From contig NZ_QTVG01000013.1 of assembly GCF_003460505.1 (NCBI RefSeq), positions 1 through 53,064 of the forward strand: DNA of 53,064 nt, read 5' to 3'. This document shows positions 15,095 to 23,059 of this stretch, piece by piece. The notes under the pieces were generated by a model. It worked only from the letters and a program-made list of their open reading frames with translations. It made no database searches and was not told the origin of the DNA. The translations under genes were made by a program, and so were the position numbers. The stretch's first letter is position 1, and the number at the start of each line of letters is the position of its first letter. Origin of the DNA: Eubacterium sp. AF36-5BH (GTDB taxonomy: Bacteria; Bacillota; Clostridia; Lachnospirales; Lachnospiraceae).

Positions 15095-16555
15095 ATGAAG
15101 GTGGAAGAAAAATTCGAAGAAGAATTAGAAAATAACGAAGAATCTAATGAAAAATTAGATCAGGAAGAGTATGAAATTCCTGAAAAAGCAAACTACGAAG
15201 AAGAACTTATTAAAATTATTAGAAGTGACGATCCAACACCTGTTAAGCTTGACAAGTTAGACGATTATCACGAAAACGATATAGCTTCAGCGCTGGAATA
15301 TTTAGACAGCGAAGAAAGAAAGAAATTATATTCTATTTTGGGAGTAGACAGAGTATCTGATATATTCTCATATATAGATGATCCAGCAGAATTCATAGAG
15401 GAATTAGATCCAAAGGTTGCAGCTAGAATCCTTGGTAGCATGGAGGCTGATGATGCTGTTGATATTTTGGATGAATTGGAAGATGACACAAGTAATGAAC
15501 TTATAGAATTAATCGATGAAGATGCAAAGAAAGACATTGACCTGATTCAGTCTTATGATGAAGACGAGATTGGTAGCAAAATGACTACTAATTATGTAAC
15601 TCTTACATTAGACCTAACTATTAAGCAGGCAATGAAAAGATTGGTTGAACAGGCTGCTGAAAATGATAATATTACAACTCTTTATGTAAAAAAAGAAGAC
15701 GGAACATTTTATGGTGCCATCGATTTAACAGACTTAATTGTTGCCAGAGAGTATGTAGAGTTAGAGTCTTTGGTAACTACATCGTATCCGTATGTACATG
15801 ACCACGAAACAGTAGATGACTGTATTGAAGAATTGAAAGATTACTCAGAAGATTCAATACCGGTTTTAGATAAAGACATGCATATTTTAGGTGTAATCAC
15901 TTCACAGGACTTGGTAGAAGTAGTCGATGAAGAGATGGGTGAAGATTATGCTAAGTTAGCCGGTTTGTCTGCAGAAGAAGAACTGGAGGAGCCTTTAGGA
16001 CAAAGTCTGAAGAAGAGAGTTCCATGGCTTTTAATTTTATTAATGCTTGGTATGATTGTTTCATCAGTTATCAATATGTTTGAAACGGTAATTGTAGGAC
16101 TACCGATTATTGTAACTTTCCAGTCAGTTATCCTTGGTATGTCAGGTAATGTTGGAACACAGTCACTAGCCGTTACAATTCGAGTTTTAATGGATGAAGA
16201 GCTATCTTTCAAAGAAATGGTAGGTTTTGTGTTTAAGGAAATCAGAGTTGGTTTGTGTAACGGATTAATTGTAGGCGCTATTGCAGTTGTATTTACAGGT
16301 ATGTTTATTTGGATTGCAAGAGGTCAGGCAATTGGAAGTGCATTTGCAATTTCAGGTTGTATAGGTGGTGCATTGGCACTAGCCATGTTAATCTCAAGTT
16401 TTGTAGGAACAATTATTCCTATTATCTTAGACAAAATTGGATTTGATCCTGCCGTAGCGTCAGGACCACTTATCTCAACAATAAACGACTTGGTAGCCGC
16501 AGTAACTTATTATGGCTTAGCATGGTTACTATTGATTAACGTATTAGGATTATAG
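15095..16555 (+). CDS. mgtE: Magnesium transporter MgtE
   Basis: A 486-residue Mg2+ channel/transporter. After the N-terminal superhelical domain (HENDIASALEYLDSEERKKLY, then DDAVDILDELEDD) comes a CBS pair (MTTNYVTL at about 165, then TSYPYVHDHETVDD) that senses cytosolic Mg2+. Five membrane helices follow, with the pore signature MSGNVGTQSLAVTIR and the final FDPAVASGPLISTINDL. The first 40 residues are an unusual acidic extension with 17 Asp/Glu. GGAGG ends only 3 nt before the ATG at 15095, so translation may start at the in-frame GTG at 15101, 9 nt away. Likely regulated by its leader. Confidence 0.95.
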   Translation: MKVEEKFEEELENNEESNEKLDQEEYEIPEKANYEEELIKIIRSDDPTPVKLDKLDDYHENDIASALEYLDSEERKKLYSILGVDRVSDIFSYIDDPAEFIEELDPKVAARILGSMEADDAVDILDELEDDTSNELIELIDEDAKKDIDLIQSYDEDEIGSKMTTNYVTLTLDLTIKQAMKRLVEQAAENDNITTLYVKKEDGTFYGAIDLTDLIVAREYVELESLVTTSYPYVHDHETVDDCIEELKDYSEDSIPVLDKDMHILGVITSQDLVEVVDEEMGEDYAKLAGLSAEEELEEPLGQSLKKRVPWLLILLMLGMIVSSVINMFETVIVGLPIIVTFQSVILGMSGNVGTQSLAVTIRVLMDEELSFKEMVGFVFKEIRVGLCNGLIVGAIAVVFTGMFIWIARGQAIGSAFAISGCIGGALALAMLISSFVGTIIPIILDKIGFDPAVASGPLISTINDLVAAVTYYGLAWLLLINVLGL

Positions 16556-16583
16556 AAAGTAAGAAAATAGTATAAAAAGTTTT

Positions 16584-16629
16584 AACTAACAGGAGCTACA
16601 TTGCATAAGCAATGTGGCTCTTATTAGTT
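16584..16629 (+). terminator. Strong hairpin after mgtE
   Basis: A stem of about 20 bp, AACTAACAGGAGCTACATTGC with its complement ending GGCTCTTATTAGTT, closed by an ATAA loop, with no strong T-run afterwards. Probably terminates mgtE. Confidence 0.65.
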
Positions 16630-16837
16630 ATGTTAAAAAACATCAAACCATAAATTAGAATATAGAATTGGAAAAATTATTTTTAAAATATTAAAAATTA
16701 AAAAATCAATAGAAAAAAACATTAAAAGTTACAATAACACTGTAAATTATTACATTTATATTGAAAAAAATAAATATATGTTATTATCTCCTAAACTAAA
16801 AAATTAGATTAACAAAAGGAAAGAGGGGTAATTGAAA

Positions 16838-16906
16838 ATGGTTAAACGAAACAAGATATTAAAAAAGGTCAAATTAGTAACAAGTGTTGTGAACATCATG
16901 CAATAA
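16838..16906 (+). CDS. Tiny ORF resembling an orphan signal-peptide start
   Basis: A 22-codon ORF (MVKRNKILKKVKLVTSVVNI plus two residues) with AGAGGGG upstream, 60 nt before the first LRR gene. It looks like the basic start of an export signal that ends prematurely. It could be a translated leader or the remnant of a lost surface-protein gene. Confidence 0.3.
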   Translation: MVKRNKILKKVKLVTSVVNIMQ

Positions 16907-16967
16907 ATATAAAATTTTTAACGTTATATTGTTATAACAGTATTAAATCAAATAGGAGGCGATGAAT

Positions 16968-17957
16968 ATGAGAAAATTATTAAGAAACATGTGTACAATG
17001 CTGATGGCATCTGTATTATTAGTAACAGGTTCGTGTGGGGGTACAACCTGGGTAAGTGGAGTAGAAAACACTAATACACTAATTGAAAAATTAACAAATA
17101 TGGAGGAAATTAAGGATCCTGAGAAATATACACAAATTTATTTGGATGAAAATTATTTAGGTCCGGTTCCGGATATGTGGGAATTTGAAAATCTAAATAA
17201 TATAGAAGTTTCAGAAAAAAACACTAAATACAAAATTGTTGATGGTGCATTACTTTCTAAAGATGGTTCAAAATTATATGCATTTCCACCACAAAAAGAA
17301 TGTAAAATATATGCAGTTCCTAAAACAGTAAAGGTTATCTGTGCAGATGCTTTTTACAGAAGTAAAATAGAAAAAGTTACTTTTACCGATAATCTTAGGA
17401 AGATTGGAGAATCTGCTTTTACTGCTTGTAATAATCTAACAAGCATAGATTTAATGAATGTAAAAACTGTAGAACGCTGGGCTTTTGGATCGTGTACTAA
17501 TTTAACTCAGTTAAATCTTGGCAAAGTTAAAAACATAGGAGAAAGAGCTTTCTGGGGAATAGGAGTAAAAAACATTACGCTAAACAAAAAATACAATTTA
17601 GGTGTGGCTGCATTTGATACGAAGATAAAAATTAATTACGGAAAGAAGTTTAAAGATATTAAACCATATCTTCTAAGCTACAAAAGATGGAATGAAGTTA
17701 AAGGAGCCAAGGGCTATGAAGTTGTAGTAAGGGTATATAATCTTGATAATGTAAAAGATAAAGTTTATTTAAAAACTACAGTAAAGAAACCAAAACTTTC
17801 AAAGAAATTTCGTAAGAAAATTGCAAGAATGAATGAAAGATTAAATGGTGAGATATCATCTTTAGGCGTAAAAATTAGAGCATACAGATACAAGAACAAA
17901 AAGAAAGTTTATACAAAATGGAGTGATATTAGAAAAAGAACAATTTATTTAGGCTAG
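16968..17957 (+). CDS. BspA-like leucine-rich-repeat surface protein
   Basis: A 329-residue exported protein. I prefer the ATG at 16968, 8 nt after AGGAGG, to the ATG at 16962, which is too close. An N-terminal signal (MRKLLRNMCTMLMASVLLVTG) ends in a possible, non-standard lipobox (TGSC). BspA-type (LRR_5) repeats follow: DGALLSKDGSKLYAFPP, VPKTVKVICADAFYRS, NLRKIGESAFTACNNL, VKTVERWAFGSCTNL. The C-terminus is a Lys-rich Fn3-like domain (WNEVKGAKGYEVVVRVY, then IRAYRYKNKKKVYTKWS). Such proteins mediate adhesion or binding in gut and oral bacteria. It is the first of a tandem pair, 12 nt from the next gene. Confidence 0.85.
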   Translation: MRKLLRNMCTMLMASVLLVTGSCGGTTWVSGVENTNTLIEKLTNMEEIKDPEKYTQIYLDENYLGPVPDMWEFENLNNIEVSEKNTKYKIVDGALLSKDGSKLYAFPPQKECKIYAVPKTVKVICADAFYRSKIEKVTFTDNLRKIGESAFTACNNLTSIDLMNVKTVERWAFGSCTNLTQLNLGKVKNIGERAFWGIGVKNITLNKKYNLGVAAFDTKIKINYGKKFKDIKPYLLSYKRWNEVKGAKGYEVVVRVYNLDNVKDKVYLKTTVKKPKLSKKFRKKIARMNERLNGEISSLGVKIRAYRYKNKKKVYTKWSDIRKRTIYLG

Positions 17958-17969
17958 GGAGGTAAGATT

Positions 17970-19145
17970 ATGAGAAAAAATTTAAAAAGAAAAATATTAT
18001 TAACTATGTTATTAGCGTTACTTGCATTTCCACAGATTGTAAAGGCTGATCCTTATGAGGGTCCTTATGTGGGAAAAGAAACAAATATTAGAATAATAAG
18101 AGCTAGTGAGGAGCACGACACATTATACTCAAAAATATACTTTGATAAAGATTATACAGTGGATGTTGAAGGTCTAGGTGGCTTGTCTTCATATGATAGA
18201 CAGTTTGAGTATTTAGAAAACATAAATGTGTCGCCAGATAATCCGGTGTATAAATCAATTGATGGAGTGTTATTTTCAAAAGATGGAAAGAAATTAATAT
18301 GGTATCCTCCAACAAAGAATGAAGGGAAAAGTTATACAGTACCCAATAGTGTGAAAACAATAGCAAGTAGAGCTTTTTATCAGGCAAAAATAACAGAAAT
18401 TAAACTAAATAACAATATCGAAAAAATTGATGAAAGGGCATTTTCATTAAGTGAACTAAAGGAAGTGAGTATGCCGTCTAAAATCAAGAAGGTAAGCGAA
18501 GATGCTTTCTATGAATGTACAAATTTACAAAAGGTAAACTTAAATAATGTAACAAACGTTGGACCTTCTGCCTTTTCTCGTTGTAATAATTTAAAGACAG
18601 TAAAAGGTAACAAAATAAAAAAAATAGGCAATAATGCATTTTATCAGGATGGAAAGTTAAAGACGATTCAATTAGGCAAAGTTACAAAAATTGAAAGCGA
18701 AGCTTTTAATGAGTGCACAAGTTTAAAGAAAGTTAATTTATCAAAAGTTAAAGAGTTTGGTGAAGAGGCTTTTATGTATACGGGAATTAAACAGTTTACA
18801 TTAAAGCCGGGAGTTAAACTTGCTGAACAATCGTTAGATCCAAGAACTAAAATCAAATATAGTGTGCCATTTTCGAAAATTAAACCATATATAGGTGATG
18901 GTAAATGTTGGAATAAAGTTATCGGTGCAAAAGGGTATCAACTTAAATTAACATACAAGGTCAAAAAGAAAAATAAAACCATTGTTTGCACCCAGAAAGC
19001 AGACTATATTGGCAGATTTAGTAAATTAGGAAAGAAACTTAAACAGGCAGATTACGAAATATTTGTAAAAATCAGAGCTTATAAGTATAAAAACAAAAAG
19101 AAGGTTTATACAAAATGGAGCAAGAGTACCGGATTTTTCTTTTAA
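17970..19145 (+). CDS. BspA-like leucine-rich-repeat secreted protein (tandem paralogue)
   Basis: A 391-residue paralogue of the preceding protein, probably in the same operon (GGGAGG before the ATG). The Sec signal MRKNLKRKILLTMLLALLAF ends with the cleavage-site-like VKADP. LRR_5 repeats are more numerous than in its partner, e.g. VPNSVKTIASRAFYQAK, NNIEKIDERAFSLS, VSEDAFYECTNLQKVNL and IESEAFNECTSLKKVNL. The same Fn3-like C-terminal domain closes it (CWNKVIGAKGYQLKLTYK, IRAYKYKNKKKVYTKWS). No sortase motif or membrane anchor is visible, so it is secreted or held non-covalently. The shared C-terminal domain points to duplication followed by repeat expansion. Confidence 0.85.
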   Translation: MRKNLKRKILLTMLLALLAFPQIVKADPYEGPYVGKETNIRIIRASEEHDTLYSKIYFDKDYTVDVEGLGGLSSYDRQFEYLENINVSPDNPVYKSIDGVLFSKDGKKLIWYPPTKNEGKSYTVPNSVKTIASRAFYQAKITEIKLNNNIEKIDERAFSLSELKEVSMPSKIKKVSEDAFYECTNLQKVNLNNVTNVGPSAFSRCNNLKTVKGNKIKKIGNNAFYQDGKLKTIQLGKVTKIESEAFNECTSLKKVNLSKVKEFGEEAFMYTGIKQFTLKPGVKLAEQSLDPRTKIKYSVPFSKIKPYIGDGKCWNKVIGAKGYQLKLTYKVKKKNKTIVCTQKADYIGRFSKLGKKLKQADYEIFVKIRAYKYKNKKKVYTKWSKSTGFFF

Positions 19146-19225
19146 AAAATCTAAAAAGATTTTTTTAGCACTTTTTTTAGCTGGAATATTTTGAACGTTA
19201 TCTACGTTTAGAATGTAAGAAAGAG

Positions 19226-19273
19226 CTGTCACTTTGACGATTACAAAACGTTAAAGTGACAGTTTTCTTTGTT
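19226..19273 (+). terminator. Rho-independent terminator after the LRR pair
   Basis: CTGTCACTTTGACG pairs with CGTTAAAGTGACAG (one G-U), followed by a T-rich tract. Confidence 0.85.
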
Positions 19274-19385
19274 TTTAATTAAATTAATAAACCACAAAAG
19301 TAATAACAAACAATAGATAATAATAACAATGTATGAGCTTTTTATAAGGGAATTGTTATTACTTCAAAAACTTCTTTGCAAAGGG

Positions 19386-19413
19386 TTGACTTCAAAAAAA
19401 ATAAGAGTAGAGT
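19386..19413 (+). promoter_or_regulatory. Promoter candidate for the bacteriocin operon
   Basis: TTGACT at 19386-19391 and TAGAGT at 19408-19413 with 16-bp spacing, about 70 nt upstream of the precursor gene. Confidence 0.4.
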
Positions 19414-19483
19414 GACTTTGGTACGTAAATAGACATGTCAAATTGTACTTATGAAAAAATGAAAAACGAAATGGAGGAGAAAA

Positions 19484-19849
19484 ATGAAAAAGTTAAAGAA
19501 AGCATTAGTTTATGCTTGTACAGTTACAACGCTCTTAGGAACAACTACAGCAGTTTATGCAGGAGCATCTAAGGTGCTAAATGGTGGTGGAGCAAAATGG
19601 ACTGGTGGAGAAACTTCAAATGGTATTTTGTATTCTAACTTATATGATATGGAAGTAGATGGAATACAATACAAAGTTACAGTATGGGTAGATCCAGATT
19701 GGAGTACAAAAAAAGAAAAATCAGGTACAACAGATGGAAAAGGAAAGAAAGGAAGAGTACATGTTGGAAAGGCTTCTACTCACAAAAATCCTTTTGTACC
19801 TGAAAAGTGTGGATATAAAGATTTTAAAGCAATAGCTATAAAAAAATAA
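19484..19849 (+). CDS. Lactococcin 972-family bacteriocin precursor
   Basis: A 121-residue secreted peptide. A Sec signal (MKKLKKALVYACTVTTLLGT, then TTAVYA) is predicted to be cleaved after A26, leaving 95 residues. The mature part follows the lactococcin 972 pattern: GGGAKWTGGE near its N-terminus, a SNLYD segment, KVTVWVD, then a Gly/Lys-rich stretch and an aromatic C-terminal end. Lactococcin 972 binds lipid II at the septum; this homologue is longer, very Lys-rich and has one Cys (C109). The genes immediately downstream, a FtsX-like permease and its ATPase, are the standard partners of this family and support the call strongly. GGAGGAG precedes the ATG. Confidence 0.8.
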   Translation: MKKLKKALVYACTVTTLLGTTTAVYAGASKVLNGGGAKWTGGETSNGILYSNLYDMEVDGIQYKVTVWVDPDWSTKKEKSGTTDGKGKKGRVHVGKASTHKNPFVPEKCGYKDFKAIAIKK

Positions 19850-19866
19850 GGTATTGTGTTTAGTAG

Positions 19867-19900
19867 AGAACCTTGATAGTAAAGTGTCAAGGTTCTTTTA
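19867..19900 (+). terminator. Attenuating terminator between bacteriocin and transporter genes
   Basis: AGAACCTTGA and TCAAGGTTCT form a perfect 10-bp stem with a 10-nt loop and a short TTTTA. Partial read-through would give more precursor than transporter transcript. Confidence 0.75.
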
Positions 19901-19943
19901 ATGTATTATGTTCATAAATGAAAAACTATAAAGGAGGAGAGCA

Positions 19944-21806
19944 ATGAAAAAAATATTCACGCTTATAGGCATAATGACTGTAATCTTCTCAGTTTATTTT
20001 ATGCTATTAGTAGTAGATAAGTCTAATTATATAGATGAAAGTAGGATTTCAGATTTTTCCCTTAGTAAACAAATTAATTTAGAAACACTTGAAGAATGTG
20101 CTAAGGAAAGTAATGTTTGTGTACAAATTAGAACATTTAATAATTATTCCTTTGGTAATACTGATTGCAAAGTTGAAGTAATTAATCCAGCAAAGAATGT
20201 TAAATATGGTGCTGTGAGAAGCTTATTCCCTAACAGGCACATGAAAATAATTAAAGCACAAAAAATAGAAAATAGAAAAGTAAGATATTTTACAGTTCAG
20301 GAAAATAATTCGACAAGAGTTTCTAAATTTAAAAAGAAGCTGGAAAAATCAGGCTTTGAAGCGATGGTTACATGCAAGGAATCTGTTGAATTTAATTTAG
20401 GCATGCTATTTAGTCCTTTAAATATTGGATTTTTTATATCAGTATTTTGTCTGGCTCTATTTTGCACATCAATTTATTATATATCCCGTTTGAAAGAAAT
20501 TGGAATATTAAAATTAAATGGCTGGTCTGAAAATCGAATTTCACTAAGACTGTATAAAGATATAATTAAGAATACAGCATACGGTTTTGTTAGCGGTGTT
20601 ATATTATTTTGCATTTATATAATTATTATGGATGTAAGTCAGTTATATTCATATTTACTGATGGTGTTATTTTTAATGCTATCTTTGAATTTGGTATATA
20701 TTTGTGTAGCTGCAATTGCAGTAGTTTTTATAAAAAATGCAGGTTATATTGATTCAATAAAAAACAAAAAGAATAACAAAATAATATTTATTATGACAAT
20801 GGCATTTAAGGTAGTGTTGACAGTAGTCGCGTTTATTATAGCCACTCAATTAATAGAAAATGCAATAAGGTTAAATGAAGGCACTAAAAAGGCAGAAGAA
20901 ATTGAGGCACGCAATTGGTATATTTGCACACAGCATATATCACCTAATGAAAAAGAAGAGAAAGAGTTAAATGCTTTTGTGGAGCAATATGACGATAAGG
21001 AAATATTTAATTATTGTCCATCAGATACTTTATTATCCAAGTATGAGAACACAAAAATATACAAAGATTTAGATAGTATTGAAAGTAATATGATTATTGC
21101 TTCTTATAATTTACTGCCGTATTTAGGAATAAAAGATAAAAATGGAGAATTACTGAAATTAGATAGTGAGAAAGAATATTTGCTTGTACCGAAAAACTTA
21201 TGGAAGAAGCGCAAAAAAATAGCAAAATATGAGGAGATGGGAGATATTGAACCTGTATGCATTGCCAGCAAACAATGGATTATGGATTTTGAAACTCCCG
21301 GAAAATATTCGTATAATTCAGTTATTCAAATTTCTAAATTGGAAAAAAAGGCTACTATAAGTTATGGTGATGTTTTTATGACAGAAAAGGTAGCAAAACA
21401 ATTGGAAAAGAAATTGTTGACAATGGGATATGAAAAATCAGACATAGAAATGGAAGCGTTAAGTACAGAATTGCGTACGCATATATCTACTTATCAAACG
21501 GAATTATTCGAAAGCGTTATGTATTTTGTCATAGTATTTTTGACATACATATTAGTAGATATAAGTTTGTTTTCTATTTATTATGAATTCAAGAAAAAGA
21601 AAATGGCAGTTTATAGCCTGCTTGGTAAAAAAGCAACTAATGACATTTCAAAGTTTTTAATATACAACGCCACGATTGTTATTGTTGTAGATATTGTTGT
21701 AAATAAAAAATTTGTTTGTTTAGTTATCCCGGAAACGATAATATTTTATGCTATGTTAAAAAGAAAATCGTTTGAAAGTATTGGAACAGTAATAAAAGGA
21801 AGGTAA
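19944..21806 (+). CDS. Bacteriocin-associated FtsX-like ABC permease / immunity membrane protein
   Basis: A 620-residue membrane protein of the kind found beside lactococcin 972-type genes (bacteriocin-associated integral membrane family). One N-terminal helix (residues 4-24) is followed by an extracytoplasmic domain. Four helices at about 155-300 include FtsX-like IYYISRLKEIGILKLNGWSE. A second extracytoplasmic domain spans about 305-520, and further helices lie at about 527-606, with KKKMAVYSLLGKKATN mirroring the first FtsX loop. It presumably pairs with the ATPase encoded downstream to protect the producer or to move the peptide; which of the two is unresolved for the family. The start has GGAGGAG. 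Confidence 0.8.
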   Translation: MKKIFTLIGIMTVIFSVYFMLLVVDKSNYIDESRISDFSLSKQINLETLEECAKESNVCVQIRTFNNYSFGNTDCKVEVINPAKNVKYGAVRSLFPNRHMKIIKAQKIENRKVRYFTVQENNSTRVSKFKKKLEKSGFEAMVTCKESVEFNLGMLFSPLNIGFFISVFCLALFCTSIYYISRLKEIGILKLNGWSENRISLRLYKDIIKNTAYGFVSGVILFCIYIIIMDVSQLYSYLLMVLFLMLSLNLVYICVAAIAVVFIKNAGYIDSIKNKKNNKIIFIMTMAFKVVLTVVAFIIATQLIENAIRLNEGTKKAEEIEARNWYICTQHISPNEKEEKELNAFVEQYDDKEIFNYCPSDTLLSKYENTKIYKDLDSIESNMIIASYNLLPYLGIKDKNGELLKLDSEKEYLLVPKNLWKKRKKIAKYEEMGDIEPVCIASKQWIMDFETPGKYSYNSVIQISKLEKKATISYGDVFMTEKVAKQLEKKLLTMGYEKSDIEMEALSTELRTHISTYQTELFESVMYFVIVFLTYILVDISLFSIYYEFKKKKMAVYSLLGKKATNDISKFLIYNATIVIVVDIVVNKKFVCLVIPETIIFYAMLKRKSFESIGTVIKGR

Positions 21807-21811
21807 AGATT

Positions 21812-22441
21812 ATGTATGCAATTGAATTAGAAAATATAACAAAAAAGTATGAAAACCACACAATTTTTGACAATTATAATTTGAAGATAAATAAAGGAAC
21901 GTTTCTAGGCATAAAAGGCCCCAGTGGTAAAGGTAAAACAACATTATTAAATATAATGGGGTTATTAGAAGATTACGAAGGACATTTATCTATAATGGGT
22001 GAAGAGATAGCCTATAAGAATAAAAAGAAGAGAAGAATGATGTTGAAAAACACAATAGGCTATTTGTTTCAAAATTATGCACTTATAGATGATTTGAATG
22101 TATATGAAAATCTGAAAATTGTCATTAATAAAAAGTCTGGAAAAAATGAAAAACAGCTGATGACAGAGGCGCTGGAAAAAGTTGGTTTTGGAGAGGAGTT
22201 CTTAAACAAGAAGATATATACCTGTTCAGGTGGCGAACAGCAGAGAATAGCCATTGCAAGATTAGTGCTTAAAGATTGTGATATTGTTTTGGCTGATGAA
22301 CCAACCGGTAGTCTTGATGAGAAAAACACAGAGATTGTTATGAAATTATTAACCGGCTTAAATGAAGAGGGAAAGACAGTTGTGATGGTTTCACACGACG
22401 ATGATGCACTTTCGTATTGTAAAGAAATAGTACAGATTTAA
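21812..22441 (+). CDS. ABC transporter ATP-binding protein of the bacteriocin module
   Basis: A 209-residue ATPase of the LolD/MacB type. Walker A is GPSGKGKTT (about 36-44), the Q-loop is YLFQNYAL, the signature is CSGGEQQR, Walker B is IVLADEPTGSLDE and the switch His is in VSHDDD. The gene starts 5 nt after the permease stop codon, with AAGGAAGG overlapping that stop, so the two are translationally linked. It energises the FtsX-like permease. Slightly short but complete. Confidence 0.92.
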   Translation: MYAIELENITKKYENHTIFDNYNLKINKGTFLGIKGPSGKGKTTLLNIMGLLEDYEGHLSIMGEEIAYKNKKKRRMMLKNTIGYLFQNYALIDDLNVYENLKIVINKKSGKNEKQLMTEALEKVGFGEEFLNKKIYTCSGGEQQRIAIARLVLKDCDIVLADEPTGSLDEKNTEIVMKLLTGLNEEGKTVVMVSHDDDALSYCKEIVQI

Positions 22442-22462
22442 TAAAGACAAAAATTAATTAAA

Positions 22463-22518
22463 AAATCCCATTTGACAGATACCGAAATTTTCGGAAATGC
22501 CAAATGGAATTTTTTTTT
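22463..22518. terminator. Bidirectional terminator between convergent operons
   Basis: The outer stem TCCCATTTG with CAAATGGAA and the inner stem CCGAAATTTTCGG sit between an A-run and a T-run, so the hairpin works in both directions for the bacteriocin operon (+) and the hydrogenase operon (-). Confidence 0.85.
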
Positions 22519-23059
22519 AATGCAATCTTTTTACTGCAATTCTGACTACCGGCCAGATAATGCAGGCTGCTGCTGTTCCCAGCAAAGCAGCATAAAGTTG
22601 AGTTGTAGAATATGTTACACCTGCAATTCTTGTCATTTTAGGTGACAAGTGACTTCCGAATGTAGGAATAACCCATTTTACAATTAAAAGGTTCATAACA
22701 GCCCATTTTGCAAAAGAACCGGCAACAAGGCTAAGTGGAAGTAAATTAAGTTCCAACTTCTTGCCACGAACAAACCAGGCAAAAAGGACGATTACAATAT
22801 TACCAAGCATAATAAATGGTAATATCATTGGTACAGTAGAAATTATTGCAGACTGTGTAATAATGAAAGAAGTAACAGGTGCTACAACTGAAACTATTAC
22901 ACCGCTAAGTAATCCACAATAAAGTGTATCAATAATTAAAATTAGGTTAATTAAGCCTCCGGTAATAGGTAAAGTACCGGGGGTTTTTAATAACTGTACA
23001 ACAACACAAAGAGCAATCATTATGGCTGTTACAGTTATTGTTTTAGTTTTCATTTTCAT
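22517..23059 (-). CDS. ECF transporter S component (unknown vitamin or ligand)
   Basis: A 180-residue membrane protein with five to six hydrophobic helices, matching the size and feel of substrate-binding S components of energy-coupling factor transporters (ITVTAIMIALCVVVQLLKT at the N-terminus, GLINLILIIDTLYCGLLSG next). These bind a vitamin or metal and dock onto a shared EcfAAT module encoded elsewhere. The ligand cannot be assigned. Its start overlaps the end of the hydrogenase gene by 17 bp, so translation is coupled, and the two share the upstream promoter. The association with hydrogenase is unexpected and may point to a cofactor-related substrate. Confidence 0.75.
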   Translation of the reverse strand: MKMKTKTITVTAIMIALCVVVQLLKTPGTLPITGGLINLILIIDTLYCGLLSGVIVSVVAPVTSFIITQSAIISTVPMILPFIMLGNIVIVLFAWFVRGKKLELNLLPLSLVAGSFAKWAVMNLLIVKWVIPTFGSHLSPKMTRIAGVTYSTTQLYAALLGTAAACIIWPVVRIAVKRLH

